Shown piece by piece: positions 26,371-34,962 of a stretch of DNA of 64,000 nucleotides (position 1 is the first letter of the stretch; each line of letters begins with the position of its first letter). Location of the stretch: assembly GCA_035527095.1 (NCBI GenBank), contig DATLBC010000005.1, forward strand, positions 15,047 through 79,046. The letters run 5' to 3'. Source of the DNA: Sva-07 sp035527095. Lineage in GTDB: Bacteria; Actinomycetota; Acidimicrobiia; Acidimicrobiales; Ilumatobacteraceae. A program made the position numbers and the translations under genes. Below the pieces are notes generated by a model that ran no database searches, was not told the DNA's origin, and saw only the letters and a list, made by a program, of their open reading frames with translations.

Positions 26371-27753
26371 TCAGGCGGAGGGTGCCCCGGCAAGCGATCC
26401 CGGGGCCGGTGTTGTACCGGGAGCGGCTCGGTCGAGCCAGCTCCGCGGCGCCGGGAGACGCTCGGTGGCCACATAGGCCACCACCACGGCGACGATCGCC
26501 AGCGGCATGACCGCATAGGCATCGCTCGACAGGAGCACCGTCGCCAACAGCACCGACGTGAACGGCAGCTTCAGCATCGTTGCGCACATCGCGCCGATCC
26601 CGATCGCCAGGCCGGGAACGAGCGACATGCCGGGCAGTTCTGCGGCGAGGACACCGATCGCACCGCCGATGAACAGACTCGGGAAGATTGGCCCGCCACG
26701 GAACGCACTGAGCGACAGCGCATACGCGAGCCCCTTGCACACGATCACGAGCCCCAGCGCACCGGTCGACCAGGAGGCGGACTGCTCGACCAGCGTCGGC
26801 AGCTGCGCCTGCCCGGAGAACAGGACGTTCTCGCTGCCCTGATCCGAGAGTTCGCCGAAGACGATGGCCAGCACGGCGATCGCCACGCCGAGCAGCGGGG
26901 TGACGAGGAGCCGGCGAGTGTGGACCAGCGTACGAACCGACAGCGCGATCGTGTACACGAGCCAGCCGATCAGCGGGCACAGCAGGCCGAGCGCAAGTGC
27001 CCAGACGAACATCGCAACTGTCGGCGTGGTGAACGCGGGCAGGTCGGGGATCGCCAACGAGAAGGTGCCCAGACCCGTGAGCGAGTCGAGCCCGACGAAC
27101 ACCAGGAACCCCAGGCCCGCCGCGAGTAGGCCCGGGAGCAGCGCCACGGCGAGCATCGTTCCGCCGAGCCCCGCGACCTCGAGCATCAGGAAGGCAGCGA
27201 CCACCGGCGACCCGATCAGGGTGCTGATCGCCGCAAAGCTTCCGGCGGTGGCGATGAGCGCAACCGCTGTGGGCGCCGAGTCGCGCTTGATGCTCCGGAT
27301 CGCGAGCGCACCGAGGCCGCTGCCGATGGCGATCAGCGGCGCCTCGGGGCCGAGCACAGCGCCGAACGCCAGCGTCGCCAACGCGGCGAGCGCCACGCCC
27401 GGGATCTCGATCGGCATCGTCGGCGCGCCCTGTTGGAATCCGCCCGACGGCGAGTGGCCGCAGTTGCCCGGCAACGACCGGATGCAGAGGGCGACCAGCA
27501 GCCCCGCGAGTGCGAGCAGTGGGACCGGCCACCAGGTCGGGGTCGAGTCGAAGCCCAGCCCACTCGGCAGATCGGTGTACAGCGCTTCCTGGAGCCAGTC
27601 GACGAGCGCCAGGAAGCCGTAGGCGACCGCTGCCACCGGGAGTGCGATCAGCGCAGCCAGCACGAGCGCTCGGAGGTACTCCTTCGACTTGATGATCGTC
27701 AGCGGATCGACCGCTGCCGCTGGGTCGCCGGGTTGATCAGCAGTTGCGCTCAC
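26371..27753 (-). CDS. ClC-family chloride channel/transporter
   Basis: A 460-residue membrane protein with the ClC layout. The selectivity segments are visible in order: GNCGHSPSGGFQ (where canonical proteins have GSGIP), GAVLGPEAPLIAIGSGLG (canonical GREGP) and FRGGPIFPSLFIGGAIG (canonical GxFxP). There is no CBS domain. Deviation in the first motif means ion choice is uncertain. The start is GTG 27753 because TACGTT lies 6 bases upstream and the membrane domain follows; longer in-frame starts to 27897 add a non-homologous head. Confidence 0.88.
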   Translation of the reverse strand: MSATADQPGDPAAAVDPLTIIKSKEYLRALVLAALIALPVAAVAYGFLALVDWLQEALYTDLPSGLGFDSTPTWWPVPLLALAGLLVALCIRSLPGNCGHSPSGGFQQGAPTMPIEIPGVALAALATLAFGAVLGPEAPLIAIGSGLGALAIRSIKRDSAPTAVALIATAGSFAAISTLIGSPVVAAFLMLEVAGLGGTMLAVALLPGLLAAGLGFLVFVGLDSLTGLGTFSLAIPDLPAFTTPTVAMFVWALALGLLCPLIGWLVYTIALSVRTLVHTRRLLVTPLLGVAIAVLAIVFGELSDQGSENVLFSGQAQLPTLVEQSASWSTGALGLVIVCKGLAYALSLSAFRGGPIFPSLFIGGAIGVLAAELPGMSLVPGLAIGIGAMCATMLKLPFTSVLLATVLLSSDAYAVMPLAIVAVVVAYVATERLPAPRSWLDRAAPGTTPAPGSLAGAPSA

Positions 27754-27805
27754 CGGGCAAACGTAGCCAGCCCGCCGGCCACCGGCGGACATCTGATCGA
27801 CGATT

Positions 27806-30800
27806 TCAGCCTCGTGCGACCAGACCGCGGTAGCCATCGGCGAACCCCGCCGAGCGGAGTAGATCGACGAGGCCCGCCGGCGCGTCGGCGAGACCATCGC
27901 CGTCGATCTTGCGAATCTCGACCGCCTTCATCCGGCCTGACTTGACGAGGTCGATCAACGATCCGGCCCAGGCGACGTCCTGCAGCGCATCGGGGAACGT
28001 CACGAGATGGTGCCCGCGCCGGTCGAACCACACCAACGGTCGACCGGCGCGCAGCACGACGAGCGACGATGCGTTTCGGGCGGGACGACCCATGGTCGCC
28101 GGCCACGCGAGCGCTGCGCCGTACGGCTGGGCAGGGTCGGTCGCGGCGAGAACAATGGGGTCGGGAACATCGTCGGGCCGGATGATCGGGTCGGGCGTCT
28201 CCCGGGCCGCCCGGAGACGGTCGACGGCGCCAGGCACCGCGAACTGCGCAGCGCCGAGCCCGTCGACGAAATAGCCGCGGCGCACCTGGCCTCGTTCCTC
28301 CAGCACCTTCAGTACCCCGTACACGGCGCTGAATCCGCCGACGAGGCCCTCGGCCATCACCGCCTCGCGGGTGACCACGCCGTAGCGCTCGACGAGCTGC
28401 ATCGCCTGCGCGTGCGCTGCTTCGGTCGGTGTCGGCACCGGTCGAAGCAGTGGCGCGACGAGGCTCCATCGGCCCTGACCGGCGGGCGGGCCGATGCGGG
28501 TGAGGCGGCCCGGGCGGGGTCGGCTCCTGCCGTACGCCGTGCGGCCCTTCGCTGCCGCTTTGACCTTGGCGCCCCCGATCACCGAGCGCAGGGGTGCGAG
28601 CGAGTCGTTGGTGACCTCGCCCGCCCACACGAGATCCCAGAGCGCGGCGAGGAGTTCCTGGTCCTGCGCGCCGGGAGCAGCACTGCGGATCTGGCCCCAG
28701 AAACTGGCTCCCTGTTCGGCGAGCAGTGTGCGGATCGCCTCTTGCAGCGCCCCCTCTGCTGGTTCACGATCCTCCCAGCCGGGGGCGAGGAGGGGCAGTT
28801 GATCGGCGAAGCAGAGCCGCACGCGGCCGTCGCGAGCGCCCAGTGCGCCGGCACCCACCCAGATCACCTCGCCGGCGGTGCAGAGCTCGTCGAGCATCGG
28901 CGGCCGAAAGCCGGCGACGCGCACCGGCAGCACGTCGGTTTCGACCGTGGATGCCACGAGCGCTGTCCCCGACAGCACGCCGAGCGTCTCGACGAGCGCG
29001 TCGATGCCTCGACGCCCCGCCGGGATGTCGTGCCAGGCCGTCAGGAACCGGGCGAACGCCTCCTGCTCGACGGGTTCGACCTCCTTGCGGAGCGCGGCGA
29101 GCGACCGGCGGCGGAGCTGACGCAGCACATCGACGTCGCAGAACTCGCGCGACACGCCCTCTGGTCGGAACTCGCCGATGACCAGCCGTTCGTCGCCCTC
29201 CAGCGCGGCGAGGGCGCCGGCGATCCGCTCGGGAGGAGCACCGAATCGCTTCGCGACGTCGGCGGTGAGGAATGGGCCGTGCGTGCGCGCGTAGCGGCCG
29301 ACGACTTCCTCCAGCGGCCGGGCGACCGGTTCGGTGAACGCCATCGGCAAACCGAGGGGCAACGAGCACCCGAACGCATCGCGATAGCGGGCGGCATCCT
29401 CGGCTGCTGCGTACCTCGTCTCGCCGCCGAGTGCGACCTCGATCACCCGACGCTCGGTCAGCAGCGTCGCCAGCCAACCGGCTGCGCCGTCCTCGGCGCG
29501 AAGGTCGACCTCGTCGGCGCTGAGGTCGCCGACCTTGCGGAACACGTCGTGGAGCTCGTCGGCCGAACGTGCACGTCGACCGTCGGCGATGCACTGCAGC
29601 TCCAGCTCGACGTCGGCGAGCACCTCGGGGTCGAGCAACTCACGAAGTTCCTCGGCGCCGAGGAGGTCGCGCAGCAGGTCGCGGTCGAGGGCCAGTGCAG
29701 CGGCGCGCCGTTCGGCCAATGGGGCGTCGCCTTCGTACATGTAGGCGGCGATCCAGTTGAACAGCAGGCTCGATGCCATCGGGCTCGCCTTGCCGGTGTC
29801 GACGGTGACCACCCGGATCGCGCGTGAGCGCAACTGCCCGAGCACCTCGCGGAGCGCCGGTACGTCGAACACGTCCTGGAGGCACTCCCGCGACGTTTCC
29901 AACAGGATTGGGAACGTCGGGTACTTCGCCGCGACCGCAAGGAGGTCAGCCGCACGCTGACGCTGCTGCCACAGCGGGGTGCGACGGTCGGGTCGGCGGC
30001 GCGGTAGTAGCAGCGCCCGGCCGGCGCACTCGCGGAACCTCGCAGAGAACAGTGCCGTCTGCGGGAGCGTCTCGACGACGAGTTCGTCGATGTCCTCCGG
30101 GTCGATCATCAGCGCTTCGATCGGCAGCTCGACGGCGGAATCGGGCAGGCGGATCACGATGCCGTCGTCGCCCCACATCGACTCGACCGGGATGTCGAAC
30201 CGATCCATCAGGCGCCGCTCGATCGCCATAGCCCACGGGGCGTGCACCGGGGTGCCGAACGGGCTGAGGATGCAGATGCGCCAGTCGCCGATCTCGTCCA
30301 GGAACCGTTCGACGACCACGGTGCGATCGTCGGGCACGGCTCCGGTCGCCTCGACCTGTTCGGCGAGGTACTGCTGGAGATTGCCGGCGGCGAAAGCGTC
30401 GAGGTTGTAGTGCGTCATCAGCCGTTCGGTGGCGGATGCGTCGTCGAGTTCGCGGATCTCTCGGACGAATCCGCCGAGCGCACGCCCCAACTCCAACGGG
30501 CGACCTGGCCGGTCGCCGTGCCAGAACGGCATCTTGCCCGGCTGGCCCGGCGCCGGGCTGACCGTGACACGTTCGAACGTGATGTCCTCGATCCGCCACG
30601 TCGACGCACCGAGCACGAATGTCTCGCCGGGACGGCTCTCGTAGACCATCTCCTCGTCGAGTTCGCCGACGCGGGTGCCGTCGGGCAGGAACACACCGAA
30701 CAGGCCACGGTCGGGGATCGTGCCGCCGCTGGTGACGGCGAGCCGCTTCGATCCGTCGCGGGCTCGCAGCCGGTCGTTGATGCGGTCCCACACGATGCGC

Positions 30801-32236
30801 GGTCGAAGCTCGGAGAACTCCTCGCTCGGATACCGGCCCGACAGCAGGTCGAGCACGTTCGACAGCAGGTCGTCGGAGATGTCGGCGAAGCTCGCACAGC
30901 GCCGGACCATGACAGCGACCTCGTCGACCGAGCACTCCTCGACGATGGCCACGTGAGCGACGATGTGCTGGGCGAGCACGTCGAGCGGGTTCCGCAGGTA
31001 ACGCGTCGACTCGATCTCGCCGTCGATCATCCGGCGCGTGACCACGGCGGTCTCGAGCAGGTCCCCGCGGTGCTTCGGGAAGATCGACCCCCTCGACGGC
31101 TCGCCCACCTGGTGGCCGGCGCGGCCGATGCGCTGCAGTCCGCGGCTGACGGCGCCCGGCGACTCGACCTGGATCACGAGGTCGACCGCGCCCATGTCGA
31201 TGCCCAGCTCCAGCGACGACGTGGCAACGATCGCTCGCAGGTCGCCGCGCTTCAAGCGGTCCTCGATGACGACGCGCTGCTCGCGGGCCAGCGAGCCATG
31301 GTGCGCACGGACGAGCTCGTCGATGACCTCGCCGGTCACCGGATCGACGATCCCGGGCACGCCCTGCTCGATCGCCAGTTCGTTGAGTTTCGCCGCCAGG
31401 CGTTCGGCGGCCCGGCGAGCGTTGCAGAAGATGATCGTGGTGCGGTTGGCGAGGATCCGCTTCAGGATCTCGGGGTAGATGCTCGGCCAGATCGACGTGC
31501 GCCGCTCGGTGAGAGCTGCTGTGGCCGGGCCGGGCGTGAGCTCGACCTTGACCTGGCCGAGCGTCGACATGTCCTCGATCGGGATGACGACCTCGATCTC
31601 CAGCTGCTTGCGGATGCCGGCGTCGACGATCTGCACCGGTCGTTTGCGTCCGGGCTCGGCCCAGCCACCGAGGAACTCGGCGACTTCCTCCAGCGGGCGC
31701 TGCGTGGCCGAGAGCCCGATGCGCTGCGGTGGCGTGTCGGTGACCTCCTCCAGTCGCTCGAGAGTGAGCATCAGATGGGCGCCCCGCTTGGTGGTGGCCA
31801 TCGCGTGGATCTCGTCGATGATCACCGTCTCGACGCCGGCGAGGGTCTCGCGAGCCGACGACGTGAGCATGAGGTAGAGCGACTCGGGAGTGGTGATCAG
31901 CAGGTCGGGCGGGCGGCGGATCAGCTTCTGGCGGTCGTTGGCGGCGGTGTCGCCGGTGCGCATGCCGACCTCGGGAGCGACAAACGCCTCCCCGAGCCGC
32001 TCGGCGGCGAGTTCGATCCCCTTGAGCGGTGCCCGCAGGTTCTTCTCGATGTCGAACGCAAGTGCCCGCAGCGGCGAGATGTAGAGCACCCGGGTGCGGT
32101 GCGATCGCTCCTCGGGGCGGGGCGTGGAGGTGAGCCGGTCGATCGACGCGAGAAACGCCGTGAGCGTCTTGCCCGAACCCGTCGGGGCGCAGATCAGAGT
32201 GTGCTCGCCGGCCGCGATGGGCGGCCAGCCCTGCAC
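27806..32236 (-). CDS. lhr: Lhr-type ATP-dependent helicase
   Basis: A very long SF2 DNA repair helicase (1476 residues from the first canonical start). In order: Walker A CAPTGSGKTLTAF, DEIH box VIIDEIHAM, LSATQRPLEEVA, the second RecA domain (VATSSLELGIDMG, LQRIGRAGHQVGEPSRG), the winged helix, the Lhr core, and a large C-terminal domain. GTG 32236 is the first ATG/GTG/TTG but cuts off conserved N-terminal residues that are encoded in frame upstream; see the entry for 32237-32335. Its 3' end lies 52 bases before the ClC gene start, on the same strand. Confidence 0.93.
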   Translation of the reverse strand: MQGWPPIAAGEHTLICAPTGSGKTLTAFLASIDRLTSTPRPEERSHRTRVLYISPLRALAFDIEKNLRAPLKGIELAAERLGEAFVAPEVGMRTGDTAANDRQKLIRRPPDLLITTPESLYLMLTSSARETLAGVETVIIDEIHAMATTKRGAHLMLTLERLEEVTDTPPQRIGLSATQRPLEEVAEFLGGWAEPGRKRPVQIVDAGIRKQLEIEVVIPIEDMSTLGQVKVELTPGPATAALTERRTSIWPSIYPEILKRILANRTTIIFCNARRAAERLAAKLNELAIEQGVPGIVDPVTGEVIDELVRAHHGSLAREQRVVIEDRLKRGDLRAIVATSSLELGIDMGAVDLVIQVESPGAVSRGLQRIGRAGHQVGEPSRGSIFPKHRGDLLETAVVTRRMIDGEIESTRYLRNPLDVLAQHIVAHVAIVEECSVDEVAVMVRRCASFADISDDLLSNVLDLLSGRYPSEEFSELRPRIVWDRINDRLRARDGSKRLAVTSGGTIPDRGLFGVFLPDGTRVGELDEEMVYESRPGETFVLGASTWRIEDITFERVTVSPAPGQPGKMPFWHGDRPGRPLELGRALGGFVREIRELDDASATERLMTHYNLDAFAAGNLQQYLAEQVEATGAVPDDRTVVVERFLDEIGDWRICILSPFGTPVHAPWAMAIERRLMDRFDIPVESMWGDDGIVIRLPDSAVELPIEALMIDPEDIDELVVETLPQTALFSARFRECAGRALLLPRRRPDRRTPLWQQRQRAADLLAVAAKYPTFPILLETSRECLQDVFDVPALREVLGQLRSRAIRVVTVDTGKASPMASSLLFNWIAAYMYEGDAPLAERRAAALALDRDLLRDLLGAEELRELLDPEVLADVELELQCIADGRRARSADELHDVFRKVGDLSADEVDLRAEDGAAGWLATLLTERRVIEVALGGETRYAAAEDAARYRDAFGCSLPLGLPMAFTEPVARPLEEVVGRYARTHGPFLTADVAKRFGAPPERIAGALAALEGDERLVIGEFRPEGVSREFCDVDVLRQLRRRSLAALRKEVEPVEQEAFARFLTAWHDIPAGRRGIDALVETLGVLSGTALVASTVETDVLPVRVAGFRPPMLDELCTAGEVIWVGAGALGARDGRVRLCFADQLPLLAPGWEDREPAEGALQEAIRTLLAEQGASFWGQIRSAAPGAQDQELLAALWDLVWAGEVTNDSLAPLRSVIGGAKVKAAAKGRTAYGRSRPRPGRLTRIGPPAGQGRWSLVAPLLRPVPTPTEAAHAQAMQLVERYGVVTREAVMAEGLVGGFSAVYGVLKVLEERGQVRRGYFVDGLGAAQFAVPGAVDRLRAARETPDPIIRPDDVPDPIVLAATDPAQPYGAALAWPATMGRPARNASSLVVLRAGRPLVWFDRRGHHLVTFPDALQDVAWAGSLIDLVKSGRMKAVEIRKIDGDGLADAPAGLVDLLRSAGFADGYRGLVARG

Positions 32237-32335
32237 CTGTGGCGGCGTCGGCTCGGGAAACGACGCCGCGAACCACTCGCGGACGGCCGGCGAGAACGCC
32301 TGCAGAACCGGGTGCGCAGCGATCGCGCCACGCTA
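32237..32335 (-). other. in-frame N-terminal extension of lhr lacking a canonical start; ATC 32321-32323 candidate
   Basis: Between an in-frame TAG (32333-32335) and GTG 32236 the lhr frame encodes AFSPAVREWFAASFPEP and TPPQVQGW, the usual N-terminus of Lhr before the Walker A motif, yet contains no ATG, GTG or TTG. TAGCGT (32330-32335) is a -10 match; 6 bases after it comes ATC, which would start a 1505-residue protein. Twenty-plus genes in this window start 6-10 bases after such a hexamer. A sequence error cannot be excluded. Confidence 0.55.
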
Positions 32336-32358
32336 CCCACCGGCCCGACGAAGCAACC

Positions 32359-32393
32359 CGTGGTTCCCCCAGCCCAGGGCTGCGGGAACCACG
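32359..32393. repeat. family III palindrome upstream of lhr
   Basis: CGTGGTTCCC (32359-32368) pairs with GGGAACCACG (32384-32393); inside, CAGCCC pairs with GGGCTG, leaving one C/C mismatch and a one-base centre, so the 35 bases are almost fully palindromic. It lies between the lhr promoter and the end of nothing coding on the plus strand; the copper chaperone gene ends downstream at 32408. Confidence 0.75.
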
Positions 32394-32407
32394 TGCTGCC
32401 GGACGGG

Positions 32408-33004
32408 TCAGCCCTCGGTCGTCTCCGTCATCTCGCTGCTCATCTCGTCCATGACCAGGGGGCGAACGGGTGCGCCGACCGTGACCTCGGTCCCGTCGTC
32501 GAAGACCATCGTCACGTCGATCGTGCCAGTGATGTCGGTGGGATCGATGTCGATCAGCATGATGTGCGGTCCGCCCGGTTCGAGCGTGAAGGTTCCGCCG
32601 GCAGGCACCACGAAGCCCTCCGGGACCTCCTGCATCTGCATCGCTCCGTCATCGCCCATGGTCGTTTCGTGGATCTCGACGGTGGCGTCGAACGGCACCG
32701 AGGCGCTCACCAACGTCACGTCGGTGTCCCCGTTGTTGGTGATCGTGCCGTAGGTCGCCGTCCTGGTCTGACCCTCCGCAGGTTCGCGCATCCACACGCC
32801 GGCGACCCTGAGGTCGCCAACGCTGGCCTCACCGCCGTCCATCTCCGACATGCCGTCGGCCATGGTGGTCGCTGCCGACATCTCGGTGGCCTCGGGGACG
32901 CTGTCGGACGAGCTGTCGTCGTCGCTGCCGCATGCGGCAACCGAGAAGATCAGCGCCGTCGCGGCGAGGGGAGCGAGGAGGAGTCTGGTTCGGTTGTGGT
33001 TCAC
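32408..33004 (-). CDS. PCu(A)C-type periplasmic copper chaperone lipoprotein
   Basis: A 198-residue secreted protein with a lipobox ending IFSVAAC (C25), a Ser/Asp/Met-rich linker, and a PCu(A)C domain. The copper ligands follow the family pattern: H and M in VEIHETTMGDDGAMQMQ and the HxM pair in GGPHIMLID. Such proteins deliver Cu(I) to the CuA site of cytochrome oxidase. The C-terminal tail is Met-rich (MDEMSSEMTETTEG), which may also bind copper. GTG 33004 gives a compact signal peptide; ATG 33043 is the longer choice. Confidence 0.9.
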   Translation of the reverse strand: MNHNRTRLLLAPLAATALIFSVAACGSDDDSSSDSVPEATEMSAATTMADGMSEMDGGEASVGDLRVAGVWMREPAEGQTRTATYGTITNNGDTDVTLVSASVPFDATVEIHETTMGDDGAMQMQEVPEGFVVPAGGTFTLEPGGPHIMLIDIDPTDITGTIDVTMVFDDGTEVTVGAPVRPLVMDEMSSEMTETTEG

Positions 33005-33046
33005 GACTCCACAGGTCGCTGCTCGTCCCGGTTGGGTTCCCACAAT

Positions 33047-33099
33047 CCGAAAAATGCGCAGATCTGACCGCGCCTGCTCCGGCGCTGCACATCTTTCGG
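33047..33099. repeat. family II palindrome
   Basis: CCGAAAAATGCGCAG (33047-33061) and CTGCACATCTTTCGG (33085-33099) pair in 13 of 15 positions around a 23-base loop. It lies between two co-directional minus-strand genes (ABC-F, then the copper chaperone). Confidence 0.7.
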
Positions 33100-33113
33100 G
33101 CCCGGGAACGATG

Positions 33114-34748
33114 TCAGCGTTCGGACACCGTCCCGCGGTCGACGACGAGTGTTCTGGTCAGGCGTACCCGATCGAGCAGGTCCCGGTCGTGCGTGACCAG
33201 AATCACCGTTCCGGCGAACGTCTCGAGCGCCTGCTCGAGCTGCTCGATCGCCGGCAGATCGAGGTGGTTGGTGGGTTCGTCGAGCACGAGGAGATTCGCG
33301 CCGTTGGCCATCAGCAACGCGAGCGAGGCCCGAGTCCGCTCACCTGGCGACAACGTCGCGGCGTCGCGATGCACGTGTTCGGCCCCGAGTCCGAACTTTG
33401 CGAGCAGAGTGCGGGCGTCACCGGCCAGCAGCCCGGTCGAGGCGGTGAACGCATCGAGCAACGCCTCGTCGCCGAGCAGTGCCGACCGGGCTTGTTCGAT
33501 CTCACCGACCACGACGCTCGAGCCCAACGAGACGATGCCGGCATCGGGGCGCACTCGACCGAGCAGCAGCGAGATCAGCGTGGTCTTGCCGCTGCCGTTC
33601 GCCCCGACCAACGCCAGCCGGTCTCCGACGAGGAGGTCCAGGTCGACCGGACCGAGCCGGAACGACCCACGCTCGACCACCGCACCCCGAACGGTCGCCA
33701 CCACGTCGCCGCTGCGCCCAGCGGTCGGGATCGTCAGCTGGAGCTCCCATGGCTCTCTCGGCTGCTCGACAGCCGCCAGCCGCTCGGCGGCCTTCTGTGT
33801 CCGCGCCGCCTTGCCGGCGAGCTGTTCTGTCTGGTTGACCTTGAAGTGACGGATGTGCTTGTCGTTCTCTCCCGACTTCTTCACCTTCGCCTGGCCCTGG
33901 GTCGCCCATTCCCGCTCGCGCTGGGCCCGTTGCTGGAGTGACGACCGCTTGGCGTCGTACTCCTCGAAGCGTTCACGGGCGTGCTGCTTGGCCAGCTCGC
34001 GCTCGGCGAGGAACGACTCCCACCCTCCAGCGAACCATGTCGCACGATGCGAGTGATGGTCGATCTCGACGACGTCGGTGATCGTGCGACGCAGGAACGA
34101 CCGGTCGTGGCTCACCAGCAGCACGGGAGCGTCCAGGCTGAGGATCCAGCGCTCGAGCCGGTCGAGGCCGTCCAGGTCGAGGTCGTTGGTCGGCTCGTCG
34201 AGCAGGAAGACATCGAAGCGCGCCAGCAGCAACGAGGCGAGCGATGCGCGAGCTGCCTCGCCACCGGACAATGAACTCGTCGGCTGGTTGAGCAGCCGCT
34301 CGGCGAGTCCCAGATCGCCCCACACCTCACCGACGCGGGCGTCGAAGTCGGCGGATCCGAGCGCCAGCCAACGGTCGAGCGCATCCGAGTATCGATCGCC
34401 AGCACCCGGCTCGGCCGCGGCGAGCGCGCCGGTCGCCTCGTCGAGCTCCACCTGAGCGGCCGCAACTCCGCTGCGCCGGGCAAGGAATTCACGGACGGTC
34501 TCGGTCGTGGAACGCTCCGGTTCCTGCGGGAGCAATCCGACGTTCGCAGTACGCGGGGCCACGTCGACCGAACCTCGATCGAGGTCGACACGTCCGGCGA
34601 GCGCGCCGAGCAGCGTCGACTTGCCGACGCCATTGGGGCCGACGAGGCCGACGCGGTGGCCGGGAGCAAGCGTGAGGTCGACCTCATCGAGCACGACGAG
34701 CGGACCTCGGACCACGGTGAGCGAACGGGCGATGAGCGATGCGGACAC
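33114..34748 (-). CDS. ABC-F family ATPase
   Basis: A 544-residue soluble protein with two ABC domains and no membrane part. Walker A motifs are GLVGPNGVGKST and LVGANGSGKTT; signatures LSGGEAARASLA and LSPGERTRASLA; both Walker B motifs read LLDEPTNDLDL and VLDEPTNHLDL. The linker between the domains is long, basic and helical. ABC-F proteins act at the ribosome E site, some giving antibiotic resistance; the class cannot be told from this sequence. GTG 34748 is taken as the start because homology begins there. Confidence 0.92.
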   Translation of the reverse strand: MSASLIARSLTVVRGPLVVLDEVDLTLAPGHRVGLVGPNGVGKSTLLGALAGRVDLDRGSVDVAPRTANVGLLPQEPERSTTETVREFLARRSGVAAAQVELDEATGALAAAEPGAGDRYSDALDRWLALGSADFDARVGEVWGDLGLAERLLNQPTSSLSGGEAARASLASLLLARFDVFLLDEPTNDLDLDGLDRLERWILSLDAPVLLVSHDRSFLRRTITDVVEIDHHSHRATWFAGGWESFLAERELAKQHARERFEEYDAKRSSLQQRAQREREWATQGQAKVKKSGENDKHIRHFKVNQTEQLAGKAARTQKAAERLAAVEQPREPWELQLTIPTAGRSGDVVATVRGAVVERGSFRLGPVDLDLLVGDRLALVGANGSGKTTLISLLLGRVRPDAGIVSLGSSVVVGEIEQARSALLGDEALLDAFTASTGLLAGDARTLLAKFGLGAEHVHRDAATLSPGERTRASLALLMANGANLLVLDEPTNHLDLPAIEQLEQALETFAGTVILVTHDRDLLDRVRLTRTLVVDRGTVSER

Positions 34749-34840
34749 AGGGGCACCTCCGGGGAGAACGAGCAGGGTACGAGCGGACGGTGGGCGGCTC
34801 ACTGATCGGTCATCGCCACCGACCGTACCCCACCCCACGA

Positions 34841-34894
34841 CCGAAACTTGCCTGGTTTTGTTGCGCTGAGCGCAACGAACGACGCAAATTTCGG
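34841..34894. repeat. family II palindrome in a divergent promoter region
   Basis: CCGAAACTTGC (34841-34851) and GCAAATTTCGG (34884-34894) pair in 10 of 11 positions. Between them lies a second palindrome, GTTGCGCT-G-AGCGCAAC (34860-34876). Because the flanking genes diverge, this copy cannot act as an ordinary terminator for either and may be an operator or a structural element. Confidence 0.65.
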
Positions 34895-34962
34895 GCGATC
34901 CGGCAAATTTCACCGGTTGGGCGTTGGCGGGCCGGTCCGGCGAGGCAGACTCGACGACTCCG

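Noticed and set aside
28007..33067. Two very long plus-strand frames opposite lhr and the copper chaperone
   Set aside because: They are high-GC shadows: no motifs, composition rich in Arg/Asp/Val, and they span several real genes.
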